A DNA stretch of 64,000 bases from Psococerastis gibbosa (Eukaryota; Arthropoda; Insecta; Psocodea; Psocidae), in assembly GCA_963971405.1 (NCBI GenBank), contig OZ020493.1, positions 2,790,001-2,854,000 on the forward strand, given 5' to 3'. The notes under the pieces were generated by a model that was given only the letters and a program-made list of their open reading frames with translations, had not been told where the DNA came from and did not search any database. How positions within the stretch are numbered: position 1 is the first letter of the stretch; the number at the start of each line of letters is the position of its first letter. Position numbers and translations under genes: made by a program. Positions 45,798 to 53,885 of the stretch are shown in pieces.

Positions 45798-48545
45798 CTA
45801 TAAATTTGGATGGTTTATTTGATTCAAATTTTTTAAGTATTTATTGTTACTTTCAGCAAATCTTTTTGAAATCATACTTATACCCCCGCGAATCCCAGCC
45901 TCACAAAACAAATGCATATTAGGATCAGTCAACAGCTCAATTTCTACTCTTGTCATTTTTAAGCAGCTTTGAAGAGCTAGTCCTGGTGCTGTGTACATGT
46001 GACAAATTTCAAGGTTATCGTTTTCGAAACATAAGGCTCTGAAGGCTTCAAAAACATCACAAAGAAGAAGGGTGTCTGTTAATACATATAAGTCTTGGTA
46101 TTCCCCTAAATTCTTTATGTTAAAAACATTCCACACTTTTTGAGCGTGTTCATATTGTTCTTGTGAAATCTCCTCTTGAGTTAATCGACTAAAAAATGCT
46201 TCGATTGGAGGCAAATGCTCATCATTAAATTTTGATTCATGCGTCATATATTCATAGGGGAAGACACCTTTCCTCAACATTAAGTCTAACTTTTCACCCA
46301 CAAAACATGTTTTCATAATTTGAAATTTATCTTTACCCACATCAACAAGATTTTTTACTAAAGAGTCTAATGAGGTGGCCATAAATTGGTATGTATCTAA
46401 AAAGCGTAACTCCCCAATACTGAAGGCTATATATTCCTCCATAGTTTTAGCTATACATGTAATTTTTATATTTTTTAGCTTCCCAACCCCTTGCATGATA
46501 AGATGTCCATCATAATGTCTCAAGTTATGCATAAAAACGGGGATATGTTTTGGAGTTCGAAAATTGCTCATATTACAGACATTATGTAATGCTTGTCTAT
46601 ATTTCCCCGTTATATGGCAGTGGTCTATTACTCGATCAGCTCCTAGTGGCTTTTGACAAACATTACAAATGATAGAGTTTTTAAAATTTTCTCTATCCTC
46701 ATCAGTCATAATTACCGGTTTAATATTTTTATAAATTTCTAAAATTTCATCCTTAACATTTAATAGGGATTTCAAAAATACATCAACAGCATCGGTTCCC
46801 CTGTAAACTACCGGTTCTTTAAACTTATTCCCATTGATATCCACAACAACGTAGGAAAACCCTGATGGTATATGCATTGATAATTTTTCAGTGTTACAAC
46901 TGGTCCCTTCAATGGGACTGAGAATGCTCTCGAAATCGGCATATATTCTATATGCTACAGGGATCATATATTGTGGCTTATCGAATTTCATAATACTTTT
47001 CTCCTCAGTTGGAAATGTGGTTTTTTGCGGATCATGTGTTGAGCAGAGTGGTTTATGTTCGTGTAAGCGTTCAGCACTACTGAAGGGGTGTATACACCAA
47101 CGGCAATAAAACTTTTGTTCCTTATGTTTCGTGATTGAGAAATTAAGTTTGTTGAAATTTTTAATAAGACAATAATGTGAATTTTTACCTTCAGTTATGT
47201 AAAGCAGATCTACTAGCTTATTATAATGTTGACTTTGTGATAAATATAATGGAAACAATCTTTGTTCATAACCAAACACATTTACTCCGATATTATTCAT
47301 TTTTTCAAATTTTGGAATGACTTGTAAAGATACTGGGTATGTTATACCTTTCATATTTAACTCCTTCTCACACTTTTTATAATTATGAACTCGCTCAGCG
47401 TGTATCTTTACTGGATGCAAGTATGCTAAAATTGACCATATAAAACATTTAAGGTCTTCATTTTTAATATTGATTACTGCTTTGGTGTTATATATTTTTT
47501 TAGGTAAAGGAATGTAACTACTACCACTGCATGGATTATATTCAGCAATATAGATACTAAAACTTTTTAAACATTTCAACACCCACCCGCTTCCCATTGC
47601 TTGAAATTTATCTATTTTTATTAGAATTTGTTCAATCATTTGTTGATATTTTATTGTGGGGTTATCACTTAGGAGAAGTTGTTCGTTTTTAGCACGAAAC
47701 CACGCCTTAGTATAATTTTTATCGCTGTCGGGTCCACGTTCAAATTCAATATGTAGAGCTACATGCCATTTAATAGCTTTTAAAAGTTTTATGTTTTCAG
47801 TTGTAATGGTGTCAACCTCGCCTGTCATATTATTTAGATAAACAACTGGATCATGTATGGTCATGTTTTTATAATTATATTGTTTTACAACACCATCTAG
47901 AGCTGTAGATGTTTTACATGCAAAGTTCTCATCGGTAGATAGCTCTCCCCCGCTCATAATTGTGCAATTATTTATATGATTAGTAAAATAGTCTCTCATA
48001 AATAATTCGTTGCAATTGAAACAATTAATAATATGTATGCTTAATATGTGGGTTTTCAAATTATACTTTCGAGTAAAAGGTGCTGAACAGAATTCACAAA
48101 TAAATTTATGTTCAGGGATTTTAACAGATTCAAGATTCTTGTACTCACATGGAAAGATGGATATGCATTCTTTACATAGAACTGTTTCAGTAGTGTTGAT
48201 GATTTCACCTCCGCAACTCTTGCATTTCCCTCCATTCCCAGTCGATGTTGGTTTAGGTGTGATTTCATATGGAAAGATGGATGTGCATTCTTCGCACAGA
48301 ACTGTTTGAGCAGTGTTGATAATTTTCCCTCCGCAACCCTGACATTTCTCTCCATTCATAGTAGATGTTGGTATTGGGGCAATTTCGACAGGTTCAGAAT
48401 TCTCGTACTCACATTTAAAGATGGATGTGCATTCTTCACATAGAACTGTTTGACCGGTGTTGATGATTTCACTCCCGCAACCATCACATATTCCACATTT
48501 ATATTCACCCTCGTTCAGTTTCCTTTTCTTCATTGGGGGTGTCAT
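45798..48545 (-). CDS. DNA polymerase B, N-terminal part with zinc fingers and exonuclease
   Basis: ATG at 48545. Residues about 15-140 hold three tandem zinc-ribbon-like units (C..CG..IINT...VLC.EC.SIF), then a C2H2 finger (FICEFCSAPFTRKYNLKTH, about 149-168). Exonuclease motif I is YRIYADFESIL, motif II HNLRHYDGHLI, motif III YVLTDTLLL. Between I and II lies an HNH/endonuclease VII-like insert (CNVCQKPLG, VIDHCHITGKYRQALHNVCN), as in many Polinton polymerases. The frame stops at 45798 because of a one-base change in T6 at 45829-45834, just before motif A. Replicative polymerase with proofreading, primed by a terminal protein. Confidence 0.92.
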   Translation of the reverse strand: MTPPMKKRKLNEGEYKCGICDGCGSEIINTGQTVLCEECTSIFKCEYENSEPVEIAPIPTSTMNGEKCQGCGGKIINTAQTVLCEECTSIFPYEITPKPTSTGNGGKCKSCGGEIINTTETVLCKECISIFPCEYKNLESVKIPEHKFICEFCSAPFTRKYNLKTHILSIHIINCFNCNELFMRDYFTNHINNCTIMSGGELSTDENFACKTSTALDGVVKQYNYKNMTIHDPVVYLNNMTGEVDTITTENIKLLKAIKWHVALHIEFERGPDSDKNYTKAWFRAKNEQLLLSDNPTIKYQQMIEQILIKIDKFQAMGSGWVLKCLKSFSIYIAEYNPCSGSSYIPLPKKIYNTKAVINIKNEDLKCFIWSILAYLHPVKIHAERVHNYKKCEKELNMKGITYPVSLQVIPKFEKMNNIGVNVFGYEQRLFPLYLSQSQHYNKLVDLLYITEGKNSHYCLIKNFNKLNFSITKHKEQKFYCRWCIHPFSSAERLHEHKPLCSTHDPQKTTFPTEEKSIMKFDKPQYMIPVAYRIYADFESILSPIEGTSCNTEKLSMHIPSGFSYVVVDINGNKFKEPVVYRGTDAVDVFLKSLLNVKDEILEIYKNIKPVIMTDEDRENFKNSIICNVCQKPLGADRVIDHCHITGKYRQALHNVCNMSNFRTPKHIPVFMHNLRHYDGHLIMQGVGKLKNIKITCIAKTMEEYIAFSIGELRFLDTYQFMATSLDSLVKNLVDVGKDKFQIMKTCFVGEKLDLMLRKGVFPYEYMTHESKFNDEHLPPIEAFFSRLTQEEISQEQYEHAQKVWNVFNIKNLGEYQDLYVLTDTLLLCDVFEAFRALCFENDNLEICHMYTAPGLALQSCLKMTRVEIELLTDPNMHLFCEAGIRGGISMISKRFAESNNKYLKNLNQINHPNL

Positions 48546-48615
48546 GTTGAAAGATCACACAAATTTACTTGTAAAGTGGTATTACTTGGAAGAAGGTTTG
48601 ATTTCAACTATGCTC
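48546..48615 (-). promoter_or_regulatory. Shared upstream block of polB
   Basis: Minus-strand order AAACCTTCTTCCAAGTAATA, ACTTTACAAGTAAATTTGTG, ATCTTTCAAC, then ATG. It aligns with 37054-37125 with few differences and identical spacing to the start codon. Confidence 0.6.
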
Positions 48616-48777
48616 CTCAACCAATGTGTTACAGTTTTATGCAAGTTTCGAAATTAACTATTATTAATAACCATGAGTCAAGTACAATTGGCTTAAGGTT
48701 AGCATGTAACTTGAAGTATATAATAAGTGATAGCCGGAGGCTGACAAATTATGATAGCTAGTTACACTATTCTGAGT

Positions 48778-48873
48778 TTAGACCAAACCCTCATTCAAAT
48801 AATACTAGGCCTACTTTACAAGTGAATTTGTGAAATCTTAGAACATGGCATGTCTATGTGATAAAGTTAATAC
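48778..48873 (+). pseudogene. 5' stub of a second OB-like gene with its upstream block
   Basis: The plus strand from about 48778 repeats the upstream block (ACCAAACCCTCATTC, CTACTTTACAAGTGAATTTG) and then ATG 48846 opens MACLCDKVN, matching the start MASLCDKVN of the gene at 37053. After nine codons the similarity ends and the inner edge of the right terminal repeat begins at 48877. It is an inverted partial duplicate of the left-end gene. Confidence 0.75.
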
Positions 48874-48876
48874 CAA

Positions 48877-49617
48877 CTATGAAATGATGTAAATCAAATA
48901 AATAATCATTGCGGAGGCGAAATCGCCCGAAATACGGTATGTAGGCTACGTGAAGAAGAAGAAGAAACAATGAGAATGGACATGTAGAGTGGTGGTACGG
49001 ACTCCAACTTTCACCCGAAAGGTTGTTGGTTCGAGTCCTACACTTGCTACATTTTCTGGTCATGCTTCGGAGGGCATGTAAAGCAGGCGGTCCCGGGCCT
49101 TCCTAGTTGAGTGTAAGAGAGGGCTTTATAGCCCTAACTCCGCTAGGTTGGCTTAGTAATAGAACAAAAAGTCCTTATTTATTTATTTATTTAAACAATG
49201 AGAATGATGTCCGATAACAGGAGGGGGCGACCCCCTTACACTGTGTGAAGAAGAAGAAGAAGAAGAAGAAGAAGAAGAGAAGGGAAGAAGAAGAAAGGCT
49301 ACAAGGTTAGCATATAAGTATAGTATAAAATAAGTGGTAGCCGGAGGCTGACAACGTAGAATAAGAACAATAATGATGCCCGGAGGTAGAAAGCAAGAGT
49401 GGCCTAAAAGTGTCCCAGAAACCCCCTGTCATATGATGTGTTGTGGTTTTATAGGCTACAAGGTTAGCATATAAGTAGTATAAAATAATTGATAGCCGGA
49501 GGCTGACAACGTACAATAAGAACATAAATGATGCCCGGAGGTAAAAAGCAAGAGTGGCCTAAAAGTGTCCCAGAAACCCCCTGTGATATGATGTGTTGTG
49601 GTTTTATAGGCTACAAG
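48877..49617. repeat. Right terminal inverted repeat of the Polinton
   Basis: Inverted match of 35801-36528. A 63-codon frame read across both repeats is identical, indicating very high identity. It contains the SINE, a longer GAA microsatellite than the left end, and two units of about 155 bp. It stops at GGCTACAAG where the hAT element begins; inside the repeat the same bases continue with GTTAGCATATAAG, so the end is probably truncated. Confidence 0.9.
48978..49192 (+). mobile_element. tRNA-derived SINE inside the right Polinton terminus
   Basis: Same SINE as 36213-36427 in inverted position, with the same 13-bp duplication (AAACAATGAGAAT) at 48965-48977 and 49193-49205. Head with B-box GGTTCGAGTCC; tail of TTTA repeats. 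Confidence 0.85.
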
Positions 49618-51486
49618 CAGTGGCGGCTCGTCCATAAGGGCACTGGGGCTACAGCCCTCCCAAAATTTTGCAGGCAAACAAAGCAATTTCCTTTTAATAA
49701 TAAAAAAAAAATAATATACTAATCTAGATTCTAGAGAAAAATGCAACTGCTAAAAATCGGCTATGCTATGTGCGTGCTCGGGGCAAGTGGGGCAATTTTC
49801 AATTTAGCCCCGGGTCGCCATGGCAACGGAGTCAGACGAAAGGTAAGAAGATCGTTCGCACCATTGAAAAGGTGTACACAACTTTTCTCTTATGGACTTT
49901 GCAATGCAATGCCGGGCTTATGCAGAAATACATGGGCAGCGGGGCGGCGCCCCAAAAATGACTTTACATGTTTCGTATTAATAATATATTGAATATTGGT
50001 GTTTTTTTTAAATCATAAATTTAAGAACTATTTTTGAGAAGAGTTTCACTATTTTGTTATGAGTGATGATTATTATAAAATTTTCAAAGAACAATTTTTG
50101 AATTTTGACTAGGGAAGTCAGGTTCTGCCCAGCGCCCCAGCGGCCGGCCAGGCAAAGTGCAAACCGAAGACCACAACCACGTGCAAACTCTCAATGTAAA
50201 CAAAGAAACGGCGTGTTCGGTTCGGTGTGCTGTTTATTATTTACTAAGTGTCAATTATCCTTTTTAAGTTAGTGCTTAGGTGTTTTATTTAAGTTGTGAA
50301 TTGTGAAGTGATTTAGTGCGTACGGTATTACGACTTACGAGATCTAGGTACTTACAAATTTGGAATGGCGACAGTAGCTAGACTGAAAGGTACTAACTTT
50401 TTTGGTTTGACCGTTGAGGAAAAATTGAGCATAAAATCGAAAGGAAGGGATACTCCCCCACTAAATAATTTGAAGCAAGAGTGCAAGGGCAAAAATAAAA
50501 CGTTCACCCGGAAATTTTCTGAGAGTTTTTACAGCACATATCCATGGCTGACAGGCTGCGAGAAGACTTGTTCTCTGTATTGTTTTTGTTGTTTGCTTTT
50601 TAAGGGAGATGTTTCGTGGACTGTCACTGGCGTAAATGATTTGAAACACCTTAAAGAAAAGTGCGACAAGCATAAGGGTTCAAAAATTCACATTGATAAT
50701 AATGTAAAATTAGCACTATTAGGGAAGGTGAGCATAGTGCAATCACTAAGCAGTGCTCGAGTTGAGTCGGTTCAGAAGCACAATGAGCTAGTCATTAAAA
50801 ATCGCCATATTCTGTCTATGATTATTGATTGTTTAAAATTCTGTGGCTTAAATGAATTAGCATTCAGGGGACATGACGAAAGTGAAGATTCGCTCAATCA
50901 GGGAGTCTTCAAAAACTTGCTGGCGTTATTATCGACCTTAGATCCAGCCCTAAAAGCCCATATGGAGAATTCAACTGTTTTTAAGGGGCATTCTAAAACT
51001 ATTCAAAACCAGCTGCTAGATTGCATGCTATCCATCTGCCTTGAGGAAATAACGAGCGAAATCAAAGCGGCAAAATTTTTGGCTGTTATGGCGGATGATA
51101 CAACTGATGTGTCTGAGCATGTTCAGACAACTATTATTTTTCGCTATTTAAAAGGCAGTGTTGTTTGCGAAAGATTTTGGACTTTGACTAACCCCTTAAG
51201 TCAAAACGCAGAAGGACTGTCTAATGCTGTGTTGACCGAAGTAGAAAAAGTAATTGGAGGTGATACTGGCAAGCTAATAGCCCAAACGTATGATGGTGCA
51301 GCAGTGATGAGCGGAAAACATGGTGGGGTCAATGCACTAGTGAAAAATAAATATAAAAATGCTCATTTCATTCACTGTTACGCACATCAGTTGAATTTAA
51401 TTATGCAACAGGCAGCATCTCAAACCAAAGAAGCAAGACTATTTTTTTCGGATCTGTCAGGTGTGCCTGTATTTTTAAAAAAATAG
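49618..51486 (+). mobile_element. hAT element, 5' end and truncated transposase
   Basis: Starts with an hAT terminus CAGTGGCGGCTCGTCCATAA immediately after the Polinton repeat. It holds a 750-bp leader and a transposase gene that ends early. The 3' terminus was not found; GTAGCGCCGCCACTG at 53512-53526 belongs to a different hAT subtype (CAGTGGCGGCGCTAC) and its flank does not match GCTACAAG. Confidence 0.75.
50365..51486 (+). CDS. hAT transposase (ZMYM1-like/TTF-DUF4371 type), C-terminally truncated
   Basis: 373 codons from an ATG in good context. Residues 61-80 form the TTF-type zinc finger (WLTGCEKTCSLYCFCCLLFK). DUF4371-like sequence follows (GLNELAFRGHDESED at about 161-175). Catalytic Asp is in LAVMADDTTDVS (244-245) and the second in AQTYDGAAVMSG (Asp310), then NAHFIHCYAHQLNLIMQQA. 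The protein ends after SDLSGVPVFLKK, where related transposases continue with the insertion domain, the catalytic Glu and the C-terminal dimerisation domain. It cannot transpose. The last codons adjoin an A-run and tandem repeats, so the 3' half was lost by deletion or replacement. Confidence 0.88.
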   Translation: MATVARLKGTNFFGLTVEEKLSIKSKGRDTPPLNNLKQECKGKNKTFTRKFSESFYSTYPWLTGCEKTCSLYCFCCLLFKGDVSWTVTGVNDLKHLKEKCDKHKGSKIHIDNNVKLALLGKVSIVQSLSSARVESVQKHNELVIKNRHILSMIIDCLKFCGLNELAFRGHDESEDSLNQGVFKNLLALLSTLDPALKAHMENSTVFKGHSKTIQNQLLDCMLSICLEEITSEIKAAKFLAVMADDTTDVSEHVQTTIIFRYLKGSVVCERFWTLTNPLSQNAEGLSNAVLTEVEKVIGGDTGKLIAQTYDGAAVMSGKHGGVNALVKNKYKNAHFIHCYAHQLNLIMQQAASQTKEARLFFSDLSGVPVFLKK

Positions 51487-51487
51487 T

Positions 51488-51850
51488 AAGAAACTTATAT
51501 TAATTTATTTAACGGTCTTCAAATACTATGGGTGTCTATATTTAGCTTATGTTTACTTAATGTAGTGTACTTAACATTATTAATTAGCACAATCGTGTTC
51601 ACCGATGTAAATTTATCTGATAATAAATAATTAAGAAAAAAACTTATATTAATTTATTTTACGGTCTTTAAATACTATGGGTGTCTATATTTAGCTTATG
51701 TTTACTCAATGTAGTGTACTAAACATTATGCATTAGCTCAAGCGTGTTCATCGATGTAAATATAGCTGATAAAAAAAAAATTTATATTAATTTATTTTAA
51801 GGTTTTTAAATACTACGGGTGTCTATATTTAGCTTATGTTTACCTGGGTT
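51488..51850. repeat. Tandem repeat, about 2.5 units of 138-149 bp
   Basis: Unit starts near 51491, 51640 and 51780 share ACTTATATTAATTTATTT, ACTATGGGTGTCTATATTTA and GCTTATGTTTAC. It begins directly after the broken transposase gene. Confidence 0.8.
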
Positions 51851-51945
51851 ATAAAAAAAAAAACAATCATAGTGCCATAGAAAGACCACCCACGAAGAAG
51901 AAAGAAGAAGAAGAAAGAAATGTTTTAATTCAATTACACCATTAA

Positions 51946-51946
51946 A

Positions 51947-51999
<53 letters not shown>

Positions 52000-52000
52000 C
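51946..52000. repeat. Poly-A followed by (AT)n microsatellite
   Basis: An A-run of about 20 followed by about 17 AT dinucleotides. Confidence 0.9.
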
Positions 52001-52059
52001 TCTATCTCACAAATTAGTAATTATAAAAAAAAAAAACGATCATGGTGCCATAGAAAGAC

Positions 52060-52320
52060 CACCCACGGGTCTCGATGGGGGGGGGGGGATAAGCGCCAGA
52101 ACCTCAGACCATCCACGAGGGGTAGCATGACGGGGGGGGGGGGGTGGGGTAGATGGGGTAGCTCGACGGGGGGGGGGTGGGATTTGTGCCAGAACCTCAG
52201 ACCACCCACGAGGGATAACACACAAAAATAGATAGACCACGCGCGGGGGGTAGCACGACGGGGTGGGATAGATGGGATAGCTCGACGGGGGGTGGGATTT
52301 GTGCCAGAACCGCCCTTTCT
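52060..52320. repeat. G-rich minisatellite
   Basis: About three units of 85-100 bp with TGCCAGAACCTCAGACCA, CCCACGAGGG and GATAGCTCGACGGGG, with G-runs of 7-13. On the minus strand it gives Pro-rich frames that are not genes. The G-runs could form quadruplexes. Confidence 0.75.
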
Positions 52321-52439
52321 ATACTACTTCTCCTGAAATTTTTGACAAGGTCTAACACGCTCAGGGACCTAATCATCTCATTCTCTGTAATGGATGACGG
52401 TCAAATTGCTGAATCTGTTCTGAATGGTGGTACCAGGCG

Positions 52440-52773
52440 CAGAGGAAGGTCGGCCCGGAGATTTCCCCTGGAGAAAAAAAATGATAAATGATGGGCCCAA
52501 ATTAGTGAGAGTTTGCGCATGTTATACCCTACAGAGATTGGGGAATGGGGGGGCTCGGGGGTCTCCCCGGAGAAAAAAAAATTATAAATAGACCCAAATT
52601 AGTAGGATTTCACGCAAATTATACTCTGGAGAACGGGGGGCTCGGAAGTTTTCCCCCGGAGAAAAAAAAACTGATAAATATGGGACCAAATTAGTGAGCT
52701 TTTGCGCATATTATTCTTTGGGAAACGGGGAAATTGAGAAAAATTGAGAAATAGAACTGAATTAGTGAGGTTT
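52440..52773. repeat. Dispersed G-rich repeat, three subunits of about 93 bp
   Basis: AGTGAGAGTTTGCGCATGTT, AGTAGGATTTCACGCAAATT and AGTGAGCTTTTGCGCATATT start successive units (about 52505, 52600, 52692), each followed by G-run, GGTCTCCCCGGAG-like sequence and an A-run. Confidence 0.65.
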
Positions 52774-52984
52774 TAAATAAATAAACATTGAATTTTTTGT
52801 TCTATTACTAGGCCAACCTGGCGGAGTTAGGGCTATAAAGCCCTCTCTTACACGCATGCCTCAACTAGGAAGGCCCGGGGCCGCCTGCTTTAAATGCCCT
52901 CCGAAGCATGGCCAGAAAATGAAGCAAGTGTGAGACTCGAACCAACAACCTATTGGGCGAAAGTTACCACTACTCTACATGTCC
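52774..52984 (-). mobile_element. tRNA-derived SINE copy
   Basis: Same family as 36213-36427: AAATAAATAAA tail at left, GCGGAGTTAGGGCTATAAAG, CCGCCTGCTTTAAATGCCCT, GACTCGAACCAACAACC and head end CTACATGTCC. About 85-90 percent similar by eye to the Polinton-borne copies. No target duplication found. Confidence 0.75.
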
Positions 52985-53774
52985 TGACAATACGGATGTT
53001 GCAAGCTGTACAGTTGAAATTTTACCGACGAATAAACCTGCCATTCAGGGGAGCCCGAGGGTCCCCCCCCCCCCCGGAGAAAACGTTTGAAGAAATAGGT
53101 CTTAAGTATTGGGGTTTTAAGCATTTTGAGTAATTAATTTTTGTGAAAGTAATTAGGCAATATGTTTTTGTTTGTTTCATGATGTCTTTCATGTGAAATA
53201 AGCATACCAAGAATTAATTTCCCTTTCGTTACTGTGGATACTATGCCTTTCGCCTCCATAACGTCTTTGTCACCAGAAATCCTGGGGGTGCTACGGGTGA
53301 CCCTGGGGGGGGGGGGCTTGGCCTTATTTACGCAAACGGGGAGTAGGCATACTGTAATGGAAGTAAGTAACTTGTTACCAGTTGTGTCGGACGTTTTTGA
53401 ATCATTGTACAATAATTTTTCAATTTAACAAAATGTCAAATATCTCAAAAGTGGGGGGGGCCCGGAGAAACTGCTGGGGGGCCAGGCCCCCCCCCCCCCC
53501 CGGGCACCCCCGTAGCGCCGCCACTGCACACTGGGACAGGGCAAAGAATTTGAGATGAAGAATTAAAGAATTATTAGAACTTATACAGCGAAAGGGCTTG
53601 GAATTGTCGTCTAAAAAAATTATGTTACAATCGGCATTTTCAAGCAATACACCCAGAAATCGTAAGCAGCAGCAAGTAAATGAGTTATAGCTAGTCCTTT
53701 TTATAAAATAACTTACTTTTTAAAAGTGACGTGTTAAAATGTATCATGAAAATATATAGGGTAATAGTACTTAC
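52985..53774. other. No gene recognised; poly-G/C repeat remnants
   Basis: Contains C/G runs near 53067-53080, 53305-53316, 53449-53456 and 53487-53500, and an hAT-like right terminus GTAGCGCCGCCACTG ending at 53526. These are remnants of G-rich MITEs. Confidence 0.45.
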
Positions 53775-53882
53775 CAGGTAAGTAAAATCCGTGACGTCAG
53801 CCTCCAAGCTGATACCAATCTCCGAAGTTCGATCCGTCGAGTTATCCATCAAGCTATCCATTGAGGAAAAGTAAAAGTCACA
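53775..53882 (-). CDS. Candidate exon of an unidentified minus-strand gene
   Basis: On the minus strand GTACAGCAG acceptor and CTG|GTAAGT donor enclose 108 bp, exactly 36 codons, phase 0, no stop. It reads CDFYFSSMDSLMDNSTDRTS and ISLEADVTDFTYL; the internal Met could be a start. Acidic and Ser/Thr-rich, like the blocks at 30006-30131 and 26401-26493. Function unknown. Confidence 0.4.
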
Positions 53883-53885
53883 CTG

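Larger units (their letters stand above)
35801..49617. mobile_element. Polinton/Maverick, nearly complete (about 13.8 kb)
   Basis: Inverted termini at 35801-36528 and 48877-49617 enclose protein-primed polymerase B, DDE integrase with chromodomain, packaging ATPase, adenain-like protease, penton-like and double jelly-roll capsid proteins, a PLA2-domain protein and several small proteins. This is the diagnostic Polinton set. Genes are tightly packed with 4-bp overlaps and convergent ends 13 bp apart. The only clear inactivating lesion seen in a core gene is one frameshift in polB. The right end is cut by an hAT element, and no 6-bp target duplication could be identified. Confidence 0.95.

Noticed and set aside
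47100..48800. Plus-strand frames opposite polB (for example 48010-48309, 48450-48761)
   Set aside because: They mirror the zinc-ribbon repeats and polymerase coding sequence on the other strand.
48978..49065. Possible tRNA gene (A-box and B-box present)
   Set aside because: Stem pairing is poor, and the sequence continues into a repeated body with a TTTA tail at several loci, so it is a SINE head.
52021..52240. Two Pro-rich minus-strand frames
   Set aside because: They are translations of the G-rich minisatellite, so the repeated peptide reflects the repeat only.
49618..53526. hAT element spanning 49618 to the terminus at 53526
   Set aside because: The right terminus belongs to another subtype (CAGTGGCGGCGCTAC) and the flanking 8 bp (CACACTGG) do not match GCTACAAG.
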